Assembly (NCBI RefSeq): GCF_004341205.1
Contig: NZ_SLUL01000006.1
Location: 1 to 64,000 of the forward strand
Reading direction: 5' to 3'
Length of the DNA stretch: 64,000 nucleotides
From: Thermolongibacillus altinsuensis
GTDB taxonomy: Bacteria > Bacillota > Bacilli > Bacillales > Anoxybacillaceae
The translations under genes were made by a program, and so were the position numbers. Shown here in pieces: positions 17,114-25,603 of the stretch. The notes under the pieces are model-generated. The model had not been told where the DNA came from and ran no database searches. It saw only the letters and a list, made by a program, of their open reading frames with translations. Positions within the stretch are counted from its first letter, which is position 1. The number at the start of each line of letters is the position of its first letter.

Positions 17114-18385
17114 TTACATAGATTCACCGCCCCTCCTTTTTTGCTTCGCATCGTACCGCAATTGGATCTTTTCTTTCAGATTGTTCTCTTTGTTAAGAAG
17201 TTCTGATACGGGTTGAATAATTCCTTCACCGAATTTTCGTTTTAATTGCTCAATGGCATTCAATAATGCTTCATCTTTTGCATCTTCTTCATAGCTGAAC
17301 AAATCTAATTGTTTGATCGATTCTTTTTTGTCCAATACATCCAGGGCGGTAATCCCTAACAATCTCACTGGATCTCCATTCCAATGCTGTTTCAATAGCT
17401 TCACCGCATATTCAAAAATTTCTTCTGGTTCTTGAAACGGATTCAATAACTTTTTACTTCGAGTCACCGTTTGGAAATCGGCGTAGCGAATCGTAATTTG
17501 AATCGTTGAGGAAACGACTCGCTTCCTTTTCATTCGGTTGCTGACTGAATAAGCCAGTTTTCGCAATACTTCAATGAGGGTATGTTCCTCAGTAACATTA
17601 TGAGAAAGGGTCGTGGAATGGCCGATGGTTTTAAATTTAAGAACGGCTTCAGGATCAACCGGTCGGTGATCGATTCCATTTGCTCGCTCCTGCAAGTAGA
17701 CCCCTGTGATGCCAAGTAAGTCTTTTAACACTCCTTTTTCCGTTTTTGCCAATTCACCAATGGTAAAAACACCAATGCTTTTTAACTTTTTTGCTGTTTT
17801 TTCTCCAATCCCATGCATCGCTTGAACGGGCAAAGGCCAGAGTATTTTTGGCACATCCCGTTTGCGAAGGATTGTAATTCCTAATGGTTTTTTCAGATCG
17901 CTCGCCATTTTTGCCAAGAACTTATTAGGAGCAATCCCAATGCTAACGGGAATTTTTAATGTCTCTAACAAACCTTTTTGAATTTGCTGAGCGATTTGAA
18001 GAGGAGTTCCCGACGAATAGCAATTGGTTATATCCAAATATCCCTCGTCAATAGAAGCGGGTTCCAAAATCGGCGAAAAAGTTGCTAGAAATTGAAAAAC
18101 TTTCGTACTCATTTCTCGATATAGGTCAAAATCAGGTTTCAGGATCACCAATTGTGGACACTTTTTCTTTGCCTCCCACAAAGGCATGGTCGTATAGATC
18201 CCAAAATCATTTTTCGCTATATAGTTCGCTGCCAAAACAATCCCTTTTCGCTCTTTCGGGTCTCCAGCCACCACTACTGCTTTTCCCTCTAATGATGGAT
18301 CTCGCGCGATTTCGCAGCTGCAGAAAAAGGCATTACAGTCAACATGTAAAATAACGCGGCCGTTCTTAGGATACATGGATTTCAT
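17114..18385 (-). CDS. dinB: DNA polymerase IV, Y-family
   Basis: This Y-family translesion polymerase carries the catalytic segments HVDCNAFFCSCE (metal Asp) near the N-terminus and SIDEGYLDIT (Asp-Glu) near residue 100. The HhH region is seen in MHGIGEKTAKKLKSIGVFTIGEL, and the little-finger domain follows. I choose the ATG at 18385 (MKSMYPKNGR), preceded by GGAAGAAAAGG, giving 423 residues; the start at 18454 adds a basic tail with no family support. The C-terminus (KEKIQLRYDAKQKRRGGE) is basic and lacks an obvious beta-clamp motif. Family members bypass lesions at the cost of accuracy. Confidence 0.93.
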   Translation of the reverse strand: MKSMYPKNGRVILHVDCNAFFCSCEIARDPSLEGKAVVVAGDPKERKGIVLAANYIAKNDFGIYTTMPLWEAKKKCPQLVILKPDFDLYREMSTKVFQFLATFSPILEPASIDEGYLDITNCYSSGTPLQIAQQIQKGLLETLKIPVSIGIAPNKFLAKMASDLKKPLGITILRKRDVPKILWPLPVQAMHGIGEKTAKKLKSIGVFTIGELAKTEKGVLKDLLGITGVYLQERANGIDHRPVDPEAVLKFKTIGHSTTLSHNVTEEHTLIEVLRKLAYSVSNRMKRKRVVSSTIQITIRYADFQTVTRSKKLLNPFQEPEEIFEYAVKLLKQHWNGDPVRLLGITALDVLDKKESIKQLDLFSYEEDAKDEALLNAIEQLKRKFGEGIIQPVSELLNKENNLKEKIQLRYDAKQKRRGGESM

Positions 18386-18694
18386 GCCTTTTCTTCCTTT
18401 CCGTTCGTTTTTCATATCGTATTTGATTCGATCTACTTCGGTGTTGATTTTCAAATGAAAGAAGACAATATAACTTTGTTTTATTTTATCATTTCTTATT
18501 CCAAGTTCCTCACTTTACTTACATGCTAAACATCAATTTCTTTATTGGATTTTGGTTGTTATTTTGACAATTTCAACTTCTATGTGCATTTCAATGAAAT
18601 GAAATTCCCCATTATGAACGAGGATAAACTCCTGCTTTTTCTTTTCCCGTAGACAATAAGAATCGCCTTTCTGTTAAAGGTAATGGCATAAAAT
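18386..18694. other. Upstream region of dinB without a gene
   Basis: A+T-rich sequence carrying the dinB promoter region. I looked for a LexA box of the GAAC-N4-GTTC type and did not find a clear one. No gene is visible. Confidence 0.4.
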
Positions 18695-18785
18695 AAAAAA
18701 CTCCCCAATCTTCAGCATCGTTTCTCCACTCCATCTAAAGATGTTGGTTTAAAACGATGACCTGTGATTTTTGGGGAATTTTAAA
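18695..18785. repeat. Nested palindrome of about 90 bp
   Basis: Three nested pairings are visible: ACTCCCCAA with TTGGGGAATT at the outside, CATCGTTT with AAACGATG in the middle, and CATCT with AGATG at the tip. The outer stem has A-runs and T-runs, so it can terminate transcription on either strand. The layered design suggests a small transposon-derived element or a structured RNA rather than a plain terminator. Confidence 0.55.
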
Positions 18786-18845
18786 CCGCTGTTATTGGCT
18801 ATTTAACGAAAAAACTGTTTATACTATGTAAAACGCTTCCAAAAA

Positions 18846-19268
18846 TTAAATTCTTGTTTTTAAATTGTCATTCCATACAGGGGTTCTTTTTTCAAAGAAT
18901 GCTCGAATTCCTTCTACAGCATCAGGATGTTTACTGTTCAAAGCAATGACTTCCGTTGCGTAATTTAAGGCCTGGAAATCTTCCATATGAAGTTGTTGAT
19001 AGAACATTCTTTTACCTAACTCAATAATATTTAAACTTTGAAATAAATTAAGATTCATATTTTCTATTTCACGTAAACTATGGCCAGCACAAAATGCCTT
19101 TGTAGATCCTTCAATAACAACAACCTTTACTTCTCTTTTTTCAGCAACCTCTTGAAGAAGAGAATCTAATTCTTGGAGCAATTTTAATGATAACGCGTTA
19201 AACTCTCTTGGATTTTGTAATGTTACATAAGTGATACCCTCGTCTTTCCGAACAGACAAAAATTCCAT
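18846..19268 (-). pseudogene. Enoyl-CoA hydratase/isomerase with large in-frame internal deletion
   Basis: The first ~95 residues are a normal crotonase N-terminus with FNALS and the oxyanion-hole segment KAFCAGHSLREIENM. The sequence then jumps to the family's C-terminal part, LGKRMFYQQLHMEDFQALNY through DAVEGIRAFFEKRTP. About 110-120 residues, including the second oxyanion Gly and the catalytic acidic residues, are absent; the family length is about 260. The join keeps the frame, so a 140-residue product could still be made but should be inactive. A GGAGG site precedes the ATG at 19268. Confidence 0.78.
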
Positions 19269-19434
19269 GTTTTACCTCCGTCTACTTTATTGTTATGCTT
19301 ATAAATAACATAATTATTTTTCATTTGTCTGTCAACGAATAATCAGAATATTAATAATTTTATTTATTTTATATAATGATTTTTCTGAAAAAAGCTGGTT
19401 CATATCATTTTTATTTATATGAAAGAAAAAATGA

Positions 19435-19474
19435 TGAACCTCTCCCACCTCCATTTAGAGGTGGAAGAGGTTCA
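19435..19474 (-). terminator. Terminator of the KamA-family gene
   Basis: GAACCTCTTCCACCTC pairs with GAGGTGG-GAGAGGTTC almost perfectly, with a short loop, followed on the minus strand by CATCATTTTTTC. It lies just after the stop codon at 19476. Confidence 0.88.
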
Positions 19475-19475
19475 T

Positions 19476-20615
19476 TTAGTTAACCGAAACCGCTTGTTTT
19501 ATTTTTTTTACTGGCTTTTGCCAATATTGTTCATTTCCAGGTAAGTCATCGAACCAAGTGGCATCTTTTGGACAATCCAAAACCATAAATTTTCCATATT
19601 GACTCTCATCTCTTGCTTGATGATATTTCAGATAGGCTTTGCCATTTTCTATTGCTAATATTTCAATTTTTCCTGAGGTATGACTCATAACGAGGCGAAC
19701 ACGTTTACCTAATCCCGATGTTTTTGCTTTTGCTTTTTCAACAATTCGATAGATTTCTTCCAACGGTAACACAAAATCGCTATTTCCGGCTACCGGTCTA
19801 TTCACAAAGAAGTAATATGGTGTTACTCCTGCCCATGAAAGTTTATCTAATAATTCGGCTAACACATCAGGATCATCATTGATTCCTTTTAGGATAGGGG
19901 TTTGATTCACAACGATAACTCCGGCATCGTGAAGAGCTTGAAAGGCTTTGCGTGCTTCTTCTGTTATTTCACGTGGGTGGTTCACATGTGCCATGACATA
20001 AATGCGTTTTTCTGGTGTGGAATATTGACGGAACACATCAAGCAGTTCTTGATCTTCATAAATTCTCATCGGATTAAATACAGGCAATTTGGAACCGAAA
20101 CGAATGATTTTAACATGGTCAATCGCTCGCAATTTTTCTACAATATATCTAATTTTTTTGGTTGCCAAAATAAGAGAGTCTCCACCAGTCAATAAAACAT
20201 TATTGATTTCAGGAGTTTGTGCAATATATTCAATACCAGGTGTTACGTCTGCCATCGCTTCTTTTACATCACTGCGAAACAAACGCTTTCGGAAACAAAA
20301 TCGACAATATGCTCCACAAACTTCTGAAACGATGAGTAATGCCGTTGTTTTATACTTGTGTTGGCACCCTGGCACTACATAGTTGGTATACTCATCGGAA
20401 GCGTCCCAACGACCATATTCGTTTAATTCTCCTTCATTCGGTATAACCAATTTCCGTATAGGGTCGTTCGGATCATCCCAATTAATCAGATTAAGATAAT
20501 ACTCATTTACTCTAAATGCAAATTTGTTAGTGATTTCTTTTAATTTTTCTCGCTCTTCTTTAGGGATTTGTGTGATTTTTTCAATGTTTGTAATATACTT
20601 CGGTTGTGCCATCAT
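19476..20615 (-). CDS. KamA-family radical SAM aminomutase
   Basis: The 379-residue protein has the radical-SAM cluster motif with Cys at 100, 104 and 107 (CGAYCRFCFRKR), the LLTGGDSLIL motif, and the PLP-domain region near residue 290 onward of lysine 2,3-aminomutase relatives. It lacks the longer C-terminal part of Bacillus KamA (about 470 residues), so it may act on another amino acid such as glutamate, or have a modification role. AGGGAGGGG precedes the ATG pair at 20615. It is monocistronic, with a strong terminator. Substrate is uncertain. Confidence 0.85.
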   Translation of the reverse strand: MMAQPKYITNIEKITQIPKEEREKLKEITNKFAFRVNEYYLNLINWDDPNDPIRKLVIPNEGELNEYGRWDASDEYTNYVVPGCQHKYKTTALLIVSEVCGAYCRFCFRKRLFRSDVKEAMADVTPGIEYIAQTPEINNVLLTGGDSLILATKKIRYIVEKLRAIDHVKIIRFGSKLPVFNPMRIYEDQELLDVFRQYSTPEKRIYVMAHVNHPREITEEARKAFQALHDAGVIVVNQTPILKGINDDPDVLAELLDKLSWAGVTPYYFFVNRPVAGNSDFVLPLEEIYRIVEKAKAKTSGLGKRVRLVMSHTSGKIEILAIENGKAYLKYHQARDESQYGKFMVLDCPKDATWFDDLPGNEQYWQKPVKKIKQAVSVN

Positions 20616-20726
20616 AACACCCCTCCCTTTAAAGCTGACTCTATAATAAGGCTAACAAAAGATAAGGAAGATATGCAAATTTTAATCTGAAAAATATGCA
20701 GTATTCTTTATGAATCTTCTAAAGAA

Positions 20727-20764
20727 AGTTTCTTCTTTATATAAATAAAAGGATAGAAGAAACC
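20727..20764 (-). terminator. Terminator of the nitroreductase gene
   Basis: GTTTCTTCT pairs with AGAAGAAAC around an A/T-rich loop. It is about 40 bases after the stop at 20801 on the minus strand. Confidence 0.6.
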
Positions 20765-20800
20765 TCTTCTGCCTGCTCTATTTATTCACTTTTTAAGGAG

Positions 20801-21550
20801 CTATTTTAAATTAAATCCTTTACTTTCGACAAACTCCTTCATATACATTCTGACCTGTTTACTAAGCATGTTAGCCATTTGTCTAGTCCATGTATCCTGG
20901 CGTTCTCCATTTGTGCGATTTTTATAATATGACGAAATCGTTTCATTGTATTGCTTGAGTTGATTTTCTAATTCGGAGCGATCTTGCTGGTATGTTTCTT
21001 CATGGTAAACATGATGAAAAGGTAAGCGCGGCTTTTTATCAGGATTTTGCGCCGGATATCCTACTGCAATTCCGAATAAAGGAATCACCCGTTTCGGAAC
21101 TTTTAAGAGCTCACACACTTCAGGTAAATTGTTCCGCAAACCGCCAATATAACAAACTCCTAATCCCATGGATTCAGCCGCTATTACAGCATTTTGCGCA
21201 GCTAGTGCTGTGTCAATAAGCGCAACCATAAACTTTTCGGTGCTTTCTAATGCAGAAGATAAATCGACGTTTTCCATTTCACCGACAATCTCATGGCGAT
21301 GTAAATCCGCACAAAATACAAAAAAATGGCCATTATGCTCTACATATGATTGATTTCCAGCTAACTCAGCAAGCTTCCGCTTCGTTTCTTTATTTTTTAC
21401 TCCAATGATCGAGTAGGCTTGAATGAAGCTGGATGTTGATGCTGCTTGAGCACATTCAACAATGGTACGAATTTGCTCATCGGATAGAGGTCGATCTTCA
21501 AATTTTCGAATGGAACGATGCTGTAAAATCGTTTCAATGACTTGATTCAT
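20801..21550 (-). CDS. NfsA/NfrA-type NADPH-dependent flavin oxidoreductase
   Basis: The 249-residue protein belongs to the oxygen-insensitive nitroreductase family: the FMN-binding HRSIRKFEDRPL start, the AASTSSFIQAYSIIGV segment near 37-52, and the AESMGLGVCYIGGLRNN segment near 125-141. Such enzymes reduce flavins or nitroaromatics with NAD(P)H and work in redox stress. I choose the ATG at 21550, preceded by AGGAGGGGG, over 21607. Length fits NfsA (about 240). It stands alone. Confidence 0.9.
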   Translation of the reverse strand: MNQVIETILQHRSIRKFEDRPLSDEQIRTIVECAQAASTSSFIQAYSIIGVKNKETKRKLAELAGNQSYVEHNGHFFVFCADLHRHEIVGEMENVDLSSALESTEKFMVALIDTALAAQNAVIAAESMGLGVCYIGGLRNNLPEVCELLKVPKRVIPLFGIAVGYPAQNPDKKPRLPFHHVYHEETYQQDRSELENQLKQYNETISSYYKNRTNGERQDTWTRQMANMLSKQVRMYMKEFVESKGFNLK

Positions 21551-21684
21551 TTTATTCCCCCTCCTACACAAACGATTCGGAATTTCCGAATTGTTCATTA
21601 TTATCATAACATTATCATAACAAAAAAGGATTCAAAATATTCGGTTTCTAGCTATTATTAAGTTTAATTGATCCTTAGAAAATA

Positions 21685-21712
21685 GAAAGGCACCGATTGA
21701 TCTGTGCCTTTC
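21685..21712 (-). terminator. Terminator hairpin
   Basis: GAAAGGCAC pairs with GTGCCTTTC around a 10-base loop, with T-rich sequence next to it. It lies between the GNAT gene ending at 21855 and the nitroreductase promoter. Confidence 0.7.
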
Positions 21713-21854
21713 ATTCTAATCTAATTATTTACTTCCTCTTTAATTCGTATAGCAATCGGTCAATGATTGTTTGACCTACTGTGGTAGCTTATAATGCTTC
21801 TATAATTTTAGATGCTAGGCTCCAATAAACTACAATAAACTATATAACTTACTT

Positions 21855-22325
21855 TCAAATAAACAATTCCATCTCATTGTTTTTAAAAGTAAACCCCATA
21901 CTTTTATATAATGGCATTCCATCATTAGATGCATGCAGCCAAATTCGTTTTACTCCGATTTTTTTGCATTCCTCAATGCAATTCTGTAACAATGTTCTTG
22001 CTAAACCTTTCCCCCGATATTCAGGAATTGTATACATATTCAGTATATAAGCTTCAAGTCCGTTTAAATTCTCTAAGTAAGGTGGTCGTTTAAATAAAAC
22101 CATCCCGCTAATACTTATCACATGATGATTGGATAAAGCTAAAAAGGAGATAAATTCATTGTTAGAAAGTGCTTCCTCTAAATATTTTCTTGTAGCCGTG
22201 ATGGCAAGAGCTTCCTCTTGTACAGACTGTACTTCTCCTAATTCCTTAAAAAGCTCCAAACGCAATCTTACAATTTCTTCTATATCTTGAATGGTTGCCT
22301 TACGAATCTCGAATTGCAAATTCAT
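21855..22325 (-). CDS. GNAT-family N-acetyltransferase
   Basis: A single GNAT domain of about 156 residues: IRKATIQDIEEIVRLRLELF at the N-terminus, the YTIPEYRGKGLARTLLQ acetyl-CoA loop near residue 105, and the YKSMGFTFKNNEMEL end. The acceptor is unknown. The start is unclear: the ATG at 22325 fits the family, but AAAGGATG lies about 16 bases upstream; the alternative ATG at 22349 has no site at all. It follows the lipoprotein gene with a 41-base gap. Confidence 0.82.
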   Translation of the reverse strand: MNLQFEIRKATIQDIEEIVRLRLELFKELGEVQSVQEEALAITATRKYLEEALSNNEFISFLALSNHHVISISGMVLFKRPPYLENLNGLEAYILNMYTIPEYRGKGLARTLLQNCIEECKKIGVKRIWLHASNDGMPLYKSMGFTFKNNEMELFI

Positions 22326-22389
22326 ATAAACATCTAAACATCCTTTCATTCATTATACCGTTCGTTCAATCATGAAGAATCATGGTGAC

Positions 22390-22899
22390 TTATTTTTCGT
22401 GGACTTTGACATAAACACTTCCAAATAACTTGTCTCCGATATAGGCATCCAATTTCCACATCCCGCTTTTAGGCAAGGACATATTGGATGGAACATGGCG
22501 GTCTGCTCCATTATTGGGACCACCTAAAGGGAGATCTTCTAACACAGTGATTGGTTCTCCACCGTTTTCGTGCGTGGCCATCACTTTCAGTTCCCCATCA
22601 AACTCTTGGTCATCCCCCCAAAAATGCCACATATACTTTTGAGTTTGATTAGGGTAAAATCTGTCAACTTCGCGATCACTATAAATGAAACCTAAACGCC
22701 CTTCTTGCCCAATCATTGTAAAATCTCCTGATTTAAACAGAGGGCTTTCTTGCCAATCTTGACCATCACTGGCCTTCTTGTGTTCGCGATTGGATGGAAC
22801 ACCTTGATCATCCGTTTTCATTTGTACTTCTTTTTCTTGACATCCGCTAATCATCAACAAAACCATTAGGACCGAAAATAACCTTTTAATCAAAAGCAT
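22390..22899 (-). CDS. Lipoprotein of the YhfM/DUF4871-like type
   Basis: The 169-residue protein starts with a lipoprotein signal peptide: MLLIKRLFSVLMVLLM then the lipobox ISGC, with the modified Cys near residue 20. After a hydrophilic linker the domain contains PLFKSGDFTMIGQEGRLGF and FYPNQTQKYMWHFWG, which I associate with B. subtilis YhfM. It should be anchored outside the cytoplasmic membrane. The function is unknown. It lies 30 bases downstream of the aldehyde dehydrogenase gene, so the two may share a transcript. Confidence 0.7.
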   Translation of the reverse strand: MLLIKRLFSVLMVLLMISGCQEKEVQMKTDDQGVPSNREHKKASDGQDWQESPLFKSGDFTMIGQEGRLGFIYSDREVDRFYPNQTQKYMWHFWGDDQEFDGELKVMATHENGGEPITVLEDLPLGGPNNGADRHVPSNMSLPKSGMWKLDAYIGDKLFGSVYVKVHEK

Positions 22900-22929
22900 G
22901 GTTATCCCTCTTTTCCTTAAAAAATAAAG

Positions 22930-24360
22930 CTAAATTTTGTAGTTAAGGCTGATCATTTTCATTTGCATCATTTCTCTAATTGCATATTTCACTCCTTCAT
23001 ATCCATAACCAGAAGATTTTACTCCCCCATAAGGCATATGGTCAAAGCGGGTAGTCGGAACATCATTTATGAATACTTGCCCTACCTCTAAACCATGAGC
23101 CATTTCGATCGCTTGGTTCAAGCGGTTTGTAAATACTCCTGCATTTAGTCCAAACTCACTGTTGTTCATTTTCTTTAAGGCATCCTTTTCATTTTCTACT
23201 TCTTCAATAATCACTAACGGTCCGAATACTTCTTGGCAGGAAACTTTACAATCAGCTGGAACATTTGTAAGTACTGTAGGAGCGATGCCATTGCCTATTT
23301 CTACACCGCCAGTTAATACTTTTGCCCCTCGATTGACCGCTTCATCGATCCATTCCATAATGCGTTTTTGTGACTTTTTATTAATTAAACTTGTCACAAC
23401 CGTTTTCTCATCAAAAGGATCTCCAAAAGAGAGGTTTTTCGTTTCTTTAACGAAAAGATCGATAAATTCTTGGGCTATACGCTGATGAACATAAATTCTT
23501 TGAGTGCTGATACAAACTTGGCCGTTATAAGAAAAAGCCCCGATCACCGCTTTTGGAACAATTTTGCTTAATTGTTCTTTTACACTTTCATCAATATACA
23601 GAGCGGAATTGCTTCCAAGTTCTAATGTCACTTTCTTTAGACCCGCTTGGCTTTTAATCAGTTTTCCAACCGACGGGCTACCTGTAAAGGAGATTTTTTT
23701 AATTCGTTCATCTTCTAGAAAAACTTTTCCAAGTCTCGGTCCATCTCCCGGTACGACATTGATCGCGCCTTTAGGAAGTCCTGCTCTCGTTAAAATTTCC
23801 GCCAATTTCAAACTGCTGTAAGGAGTTTGTTCAGCGGGTTTGACAACGATGGTGTTGCCGGCTGCAATCGCAGGTCCAACTTTATGAACGGTCAAGTTTA
23901 AAGGAAAATTAAATGGAGTAATCGCCCCAATTACGCCTAACGGTTCATAAATCGTATAGGCGTCTCTCCCTTCTCCCCCTTTTGCAGCATCTAAAGGAAT
24001 GTATTCGCCTCCTATTCGTTTGGCTTCTTCGGCGGAAAACTGCAAGGTCTGAATGGAACGCTCTACTTCCACCCTAGCTGCACTGATTGGTTTGCTCGCT
24101 TCTTTTGTGATGATGGATGCAACTTCTTCCTTTTCTTGTTCTAACAGGCTCGCTGCTTTATATAAAATATCTGCCCTTTTCCAAGAAGGTAGTGTTTTCA
24201 TATTATAAAAAGCTCGAGAAGCTGCTTCGATCGCAGTGCGCATCTCTTCTTCGGTGGAATCGGCTACCTCTCCAATCACCTCACCTGTATGTGGGTTGTA
24301 TACTACATACGTATTCGTTGGAACTTTTTCTTCACCATTAATAAATAGACAACTTTTCAT
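22930..24360 (-). CDS. Aldehyde dehydrogenase, NAD(P)-dependent
   Basis: This 476-residue ALDH oxidises an aldehyde to the acid. Visible family motifs are TPFNFPLNLTVHKVGPAIAA, the coenzyme loop SFTGSPSVG near residue 227, the general base Glu in VTLELGSNS near 249, and the nucleophile Cys in YNGQVCIS near 283. The sequence is closest in feel to lactaldehyde, succinate-semialdehyde or phosphonoacetaldehyde types; the substrate cannot be told. AAGGGGGATATGTT precedes the ATG at 24360. It may be co-transcribed with the lipoprotein gene. Confidence 0.93.
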   Translation of the reverse strand: MKSCLFINGEEKVPTNTYVVYNPHTGEVIGEVADSTEEEMRTAIEAASRAFYNMKTLPSWKRADILYKAASLLEQEKEEVASIITKEASKPISAARVEVERSIQTLQFSAEEAKRIGGEYIPLDAAKGGEGRDAYTIYEPLGVIGAITPFNFPLNLTVHKVGPAIAAGNTIVVKPAEQTPYSSLKLAEILTRAGLPKGAINVVPGDGPRLGKVFLEDERIKKISFTGSPSVGKLIKSQAGLKKVTLELGSNSALYIDESVKEQLSKIVPKAVIGAFSYNGQVCISTQRIYVHQRIAQEFIDLFVKETKNLSFGDPFDEKTVVTSLINKKSQKRIMEWIDEAVNRGAKVLTGGVEIGNGIAPTVLTNVPADCKVSCQEVFGPLVIIEEVENEKDALKKMNNSEFGLNAGVFTNRLNQAIEMAHGLEVGQVFINDVPTTRFDHMPYGGVKSSGYGYEGVKYAIREMMQMKMISLNYKI

Positions 24361-24780
24361 AACATATCCCCCTTTATTGCATTAAAAGGCAATGGAAAAT
24401 CTATAAAGCTTTTTTTGTGTTTTGAATAAACAACCTCGACTCTAACAATCTCTTTATAGAAACTCCTTAAAATTCTTTCAGTTTATATTTTTGTATATAT
24501 TTTACAACACATATGTATATTTGTCCGTATTTTTATTTATGTCTATGTTACCTCCGTCTAAAAAGACTTTAGTCTCCCTATCGATTATTTCGTTATTCTT
24601 TTCTAATCAAAAAAACATCCCTGTTGAAAGGATGTTTTAGTAAAGTTCATTCTTATTTAGAGCTGCGAAATGCAAATTCACATGATCGTGATCCTAGTTG
24701 AGGAAATAGCAAAGAAAGTAAAAATATGTTAACGAAACTGGTATAGGAGATACATCAATAATAGATATAAATTCTTATTC
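24361..24780. other. Gene-free upstream region with one terminator
   Basis: A+T-rich. ACATCC at about 24615 pairs with GGATGT at 24630 with A-run and T-run, a plausible terminator at 24612-24638 for a transcript on either strand. I see no protein frame. Confidence 0.4.
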
Positions 24781-24942
24781 TTATCTTTCTATTTGTTTGT
24801 CCTTTCTTTCCTCAATGATATCTGCTATTTTATTGATTGCTTCTGTTAGATTATCTATTTTTCTTTCAAATCGTACTAACAGATAAAAAGTTACAACGAT
24901 AGGAAATCCTAAATTACCAATGAGATTTAACCAATCTTCCAT
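24781..24942 (-). CDS. YvrJ-family small membrane protein
   Basis: A 53-residue frame on the minus strand: MEDWLNLIGNLGFPIVVTFY starts a single membrane segment with the GFPIVVTFYLLVR core typical of YvrJ, followed by an amphipathic helix (RFERKIDNLTEAINKIADII) and a charged end. AAGGGGGA stands seven bases before the ATG at 24942. The family is small (about 45-60 residues) and of unknown role; it is found in spore-formers, sometimes several copies per genome. Confidence 0.8.
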   Translation of the reverse strand: MEDWLNLIGNLGFPIVVTFYLLVRFERKIDNLTEAINKIADIIEERKDKQIER

Positions 24943-25008
24943 TTCTAGTCCCCCTTAAATAGTAATCTGTTATATTAATATGTGATTTTTATATAAGAGT
25001 TTGCGGAT

Positions 25009-25030
25009 TGACCCCCTAAATTTGGACACA
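25009..25030. mobile_element. Short IS3-family-end-like remnant
   Basis: TGACCCCCTAAATTTGGACA resembles the TGACCCCC...GGACA ends of IS3/IS150-group elements. Nothing else of such an element is visible, so this is a scar at best. Confidence 0.25.
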
Positions 25031-25113
25031 TCCTATCTTATTTTAGGTTATTCTTAAAATTTCTCGTTTTTTCTTGGCAAGAAGACGAAATCTTTTTGCC
25101 TTATAAATAAATG

Positions 25114-25142
25114 AAAGCCGAGAGAATGGCTCTCTCGGCTTT
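25114..25142 (-). terminator. Terminator of the ars operon
   Basis: AAAGCCGAGAGA pairs with TCTCTCGGCTTT around a short loop, 24 bases after the arsC stop codon. Confidence 0.9.
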
Positions 25143-25165
25143 GGGTAATTTTTACAAAGAGGTTG

Positions 25166-25585
25166 TTATTCACCTGTTTCCGCAAAACGCTTAATTCTTT
25201 CGCCAATCTCATCACGAACACGACGGAATACAGCCCATTTTTCTTCTTCTGTTCCCTCTGCCTTTGCAGGGTCATCAAATCCCCAGTGTACGCGTTTCAC
25301 ATGCGGTGGCGTCACCGGGCAATGTTCTGCCGCATGTCCGCATAATGTTACGACTAAATCAGCTTTGTTTAAAATTTCAGGATCAATGACATCAGATGTT
25401 TGGTTCGAAATATCAATTCCTACTTCTTTCATGGCTTTTACGGCGTTCGGATTTAATCCGTGAGCTTCGATGCCAGCGCTATAGACTTCCCACTCATCGC
25501 CAAGATATTTTTTAGCCCATCCTTCTGCCATTTGGCTGCGGCAAGAGTTTCCGGTGCATAAGAAGTAAATAATTTTCTTTTTCAT
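25166..25585 (-). CDS. arsC: Thioredoxin-coupled arsenate reductase
   Basis: This 139-residue protein has the low-molecular-weight phosphatase loop CTGNSCRS with Cys at 10 and 15, and the redox pair Cys 82 and Cys 89 in [10 protein letters not shown], the exact layout of Bacillus/Staphylococcus ArsC. It reduces arsenate to arsenite, with electrons from thioredoxin. It is the last gene of arsRBC, 19 bases after arsB, so the arsenite it makes is exported by ArsB. Confidence 0.97.
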   Translation of the reverse strand: MKKKIIYFLCTGNSCRSQMAEGWAKKYLGDEWEVYSAGIEAHGLNPNAVKAMKEVGIDISNQTSDVIDPEILNKADLVVTLCGHAAEHCPVTPPHVKRVHWGFDDPAKAEGTEEEKWAVFRRVRDEIGERIKRFAETGE

Positions 25586-25603
25586 GTGTCTCTACTCCTT
25601 TTC

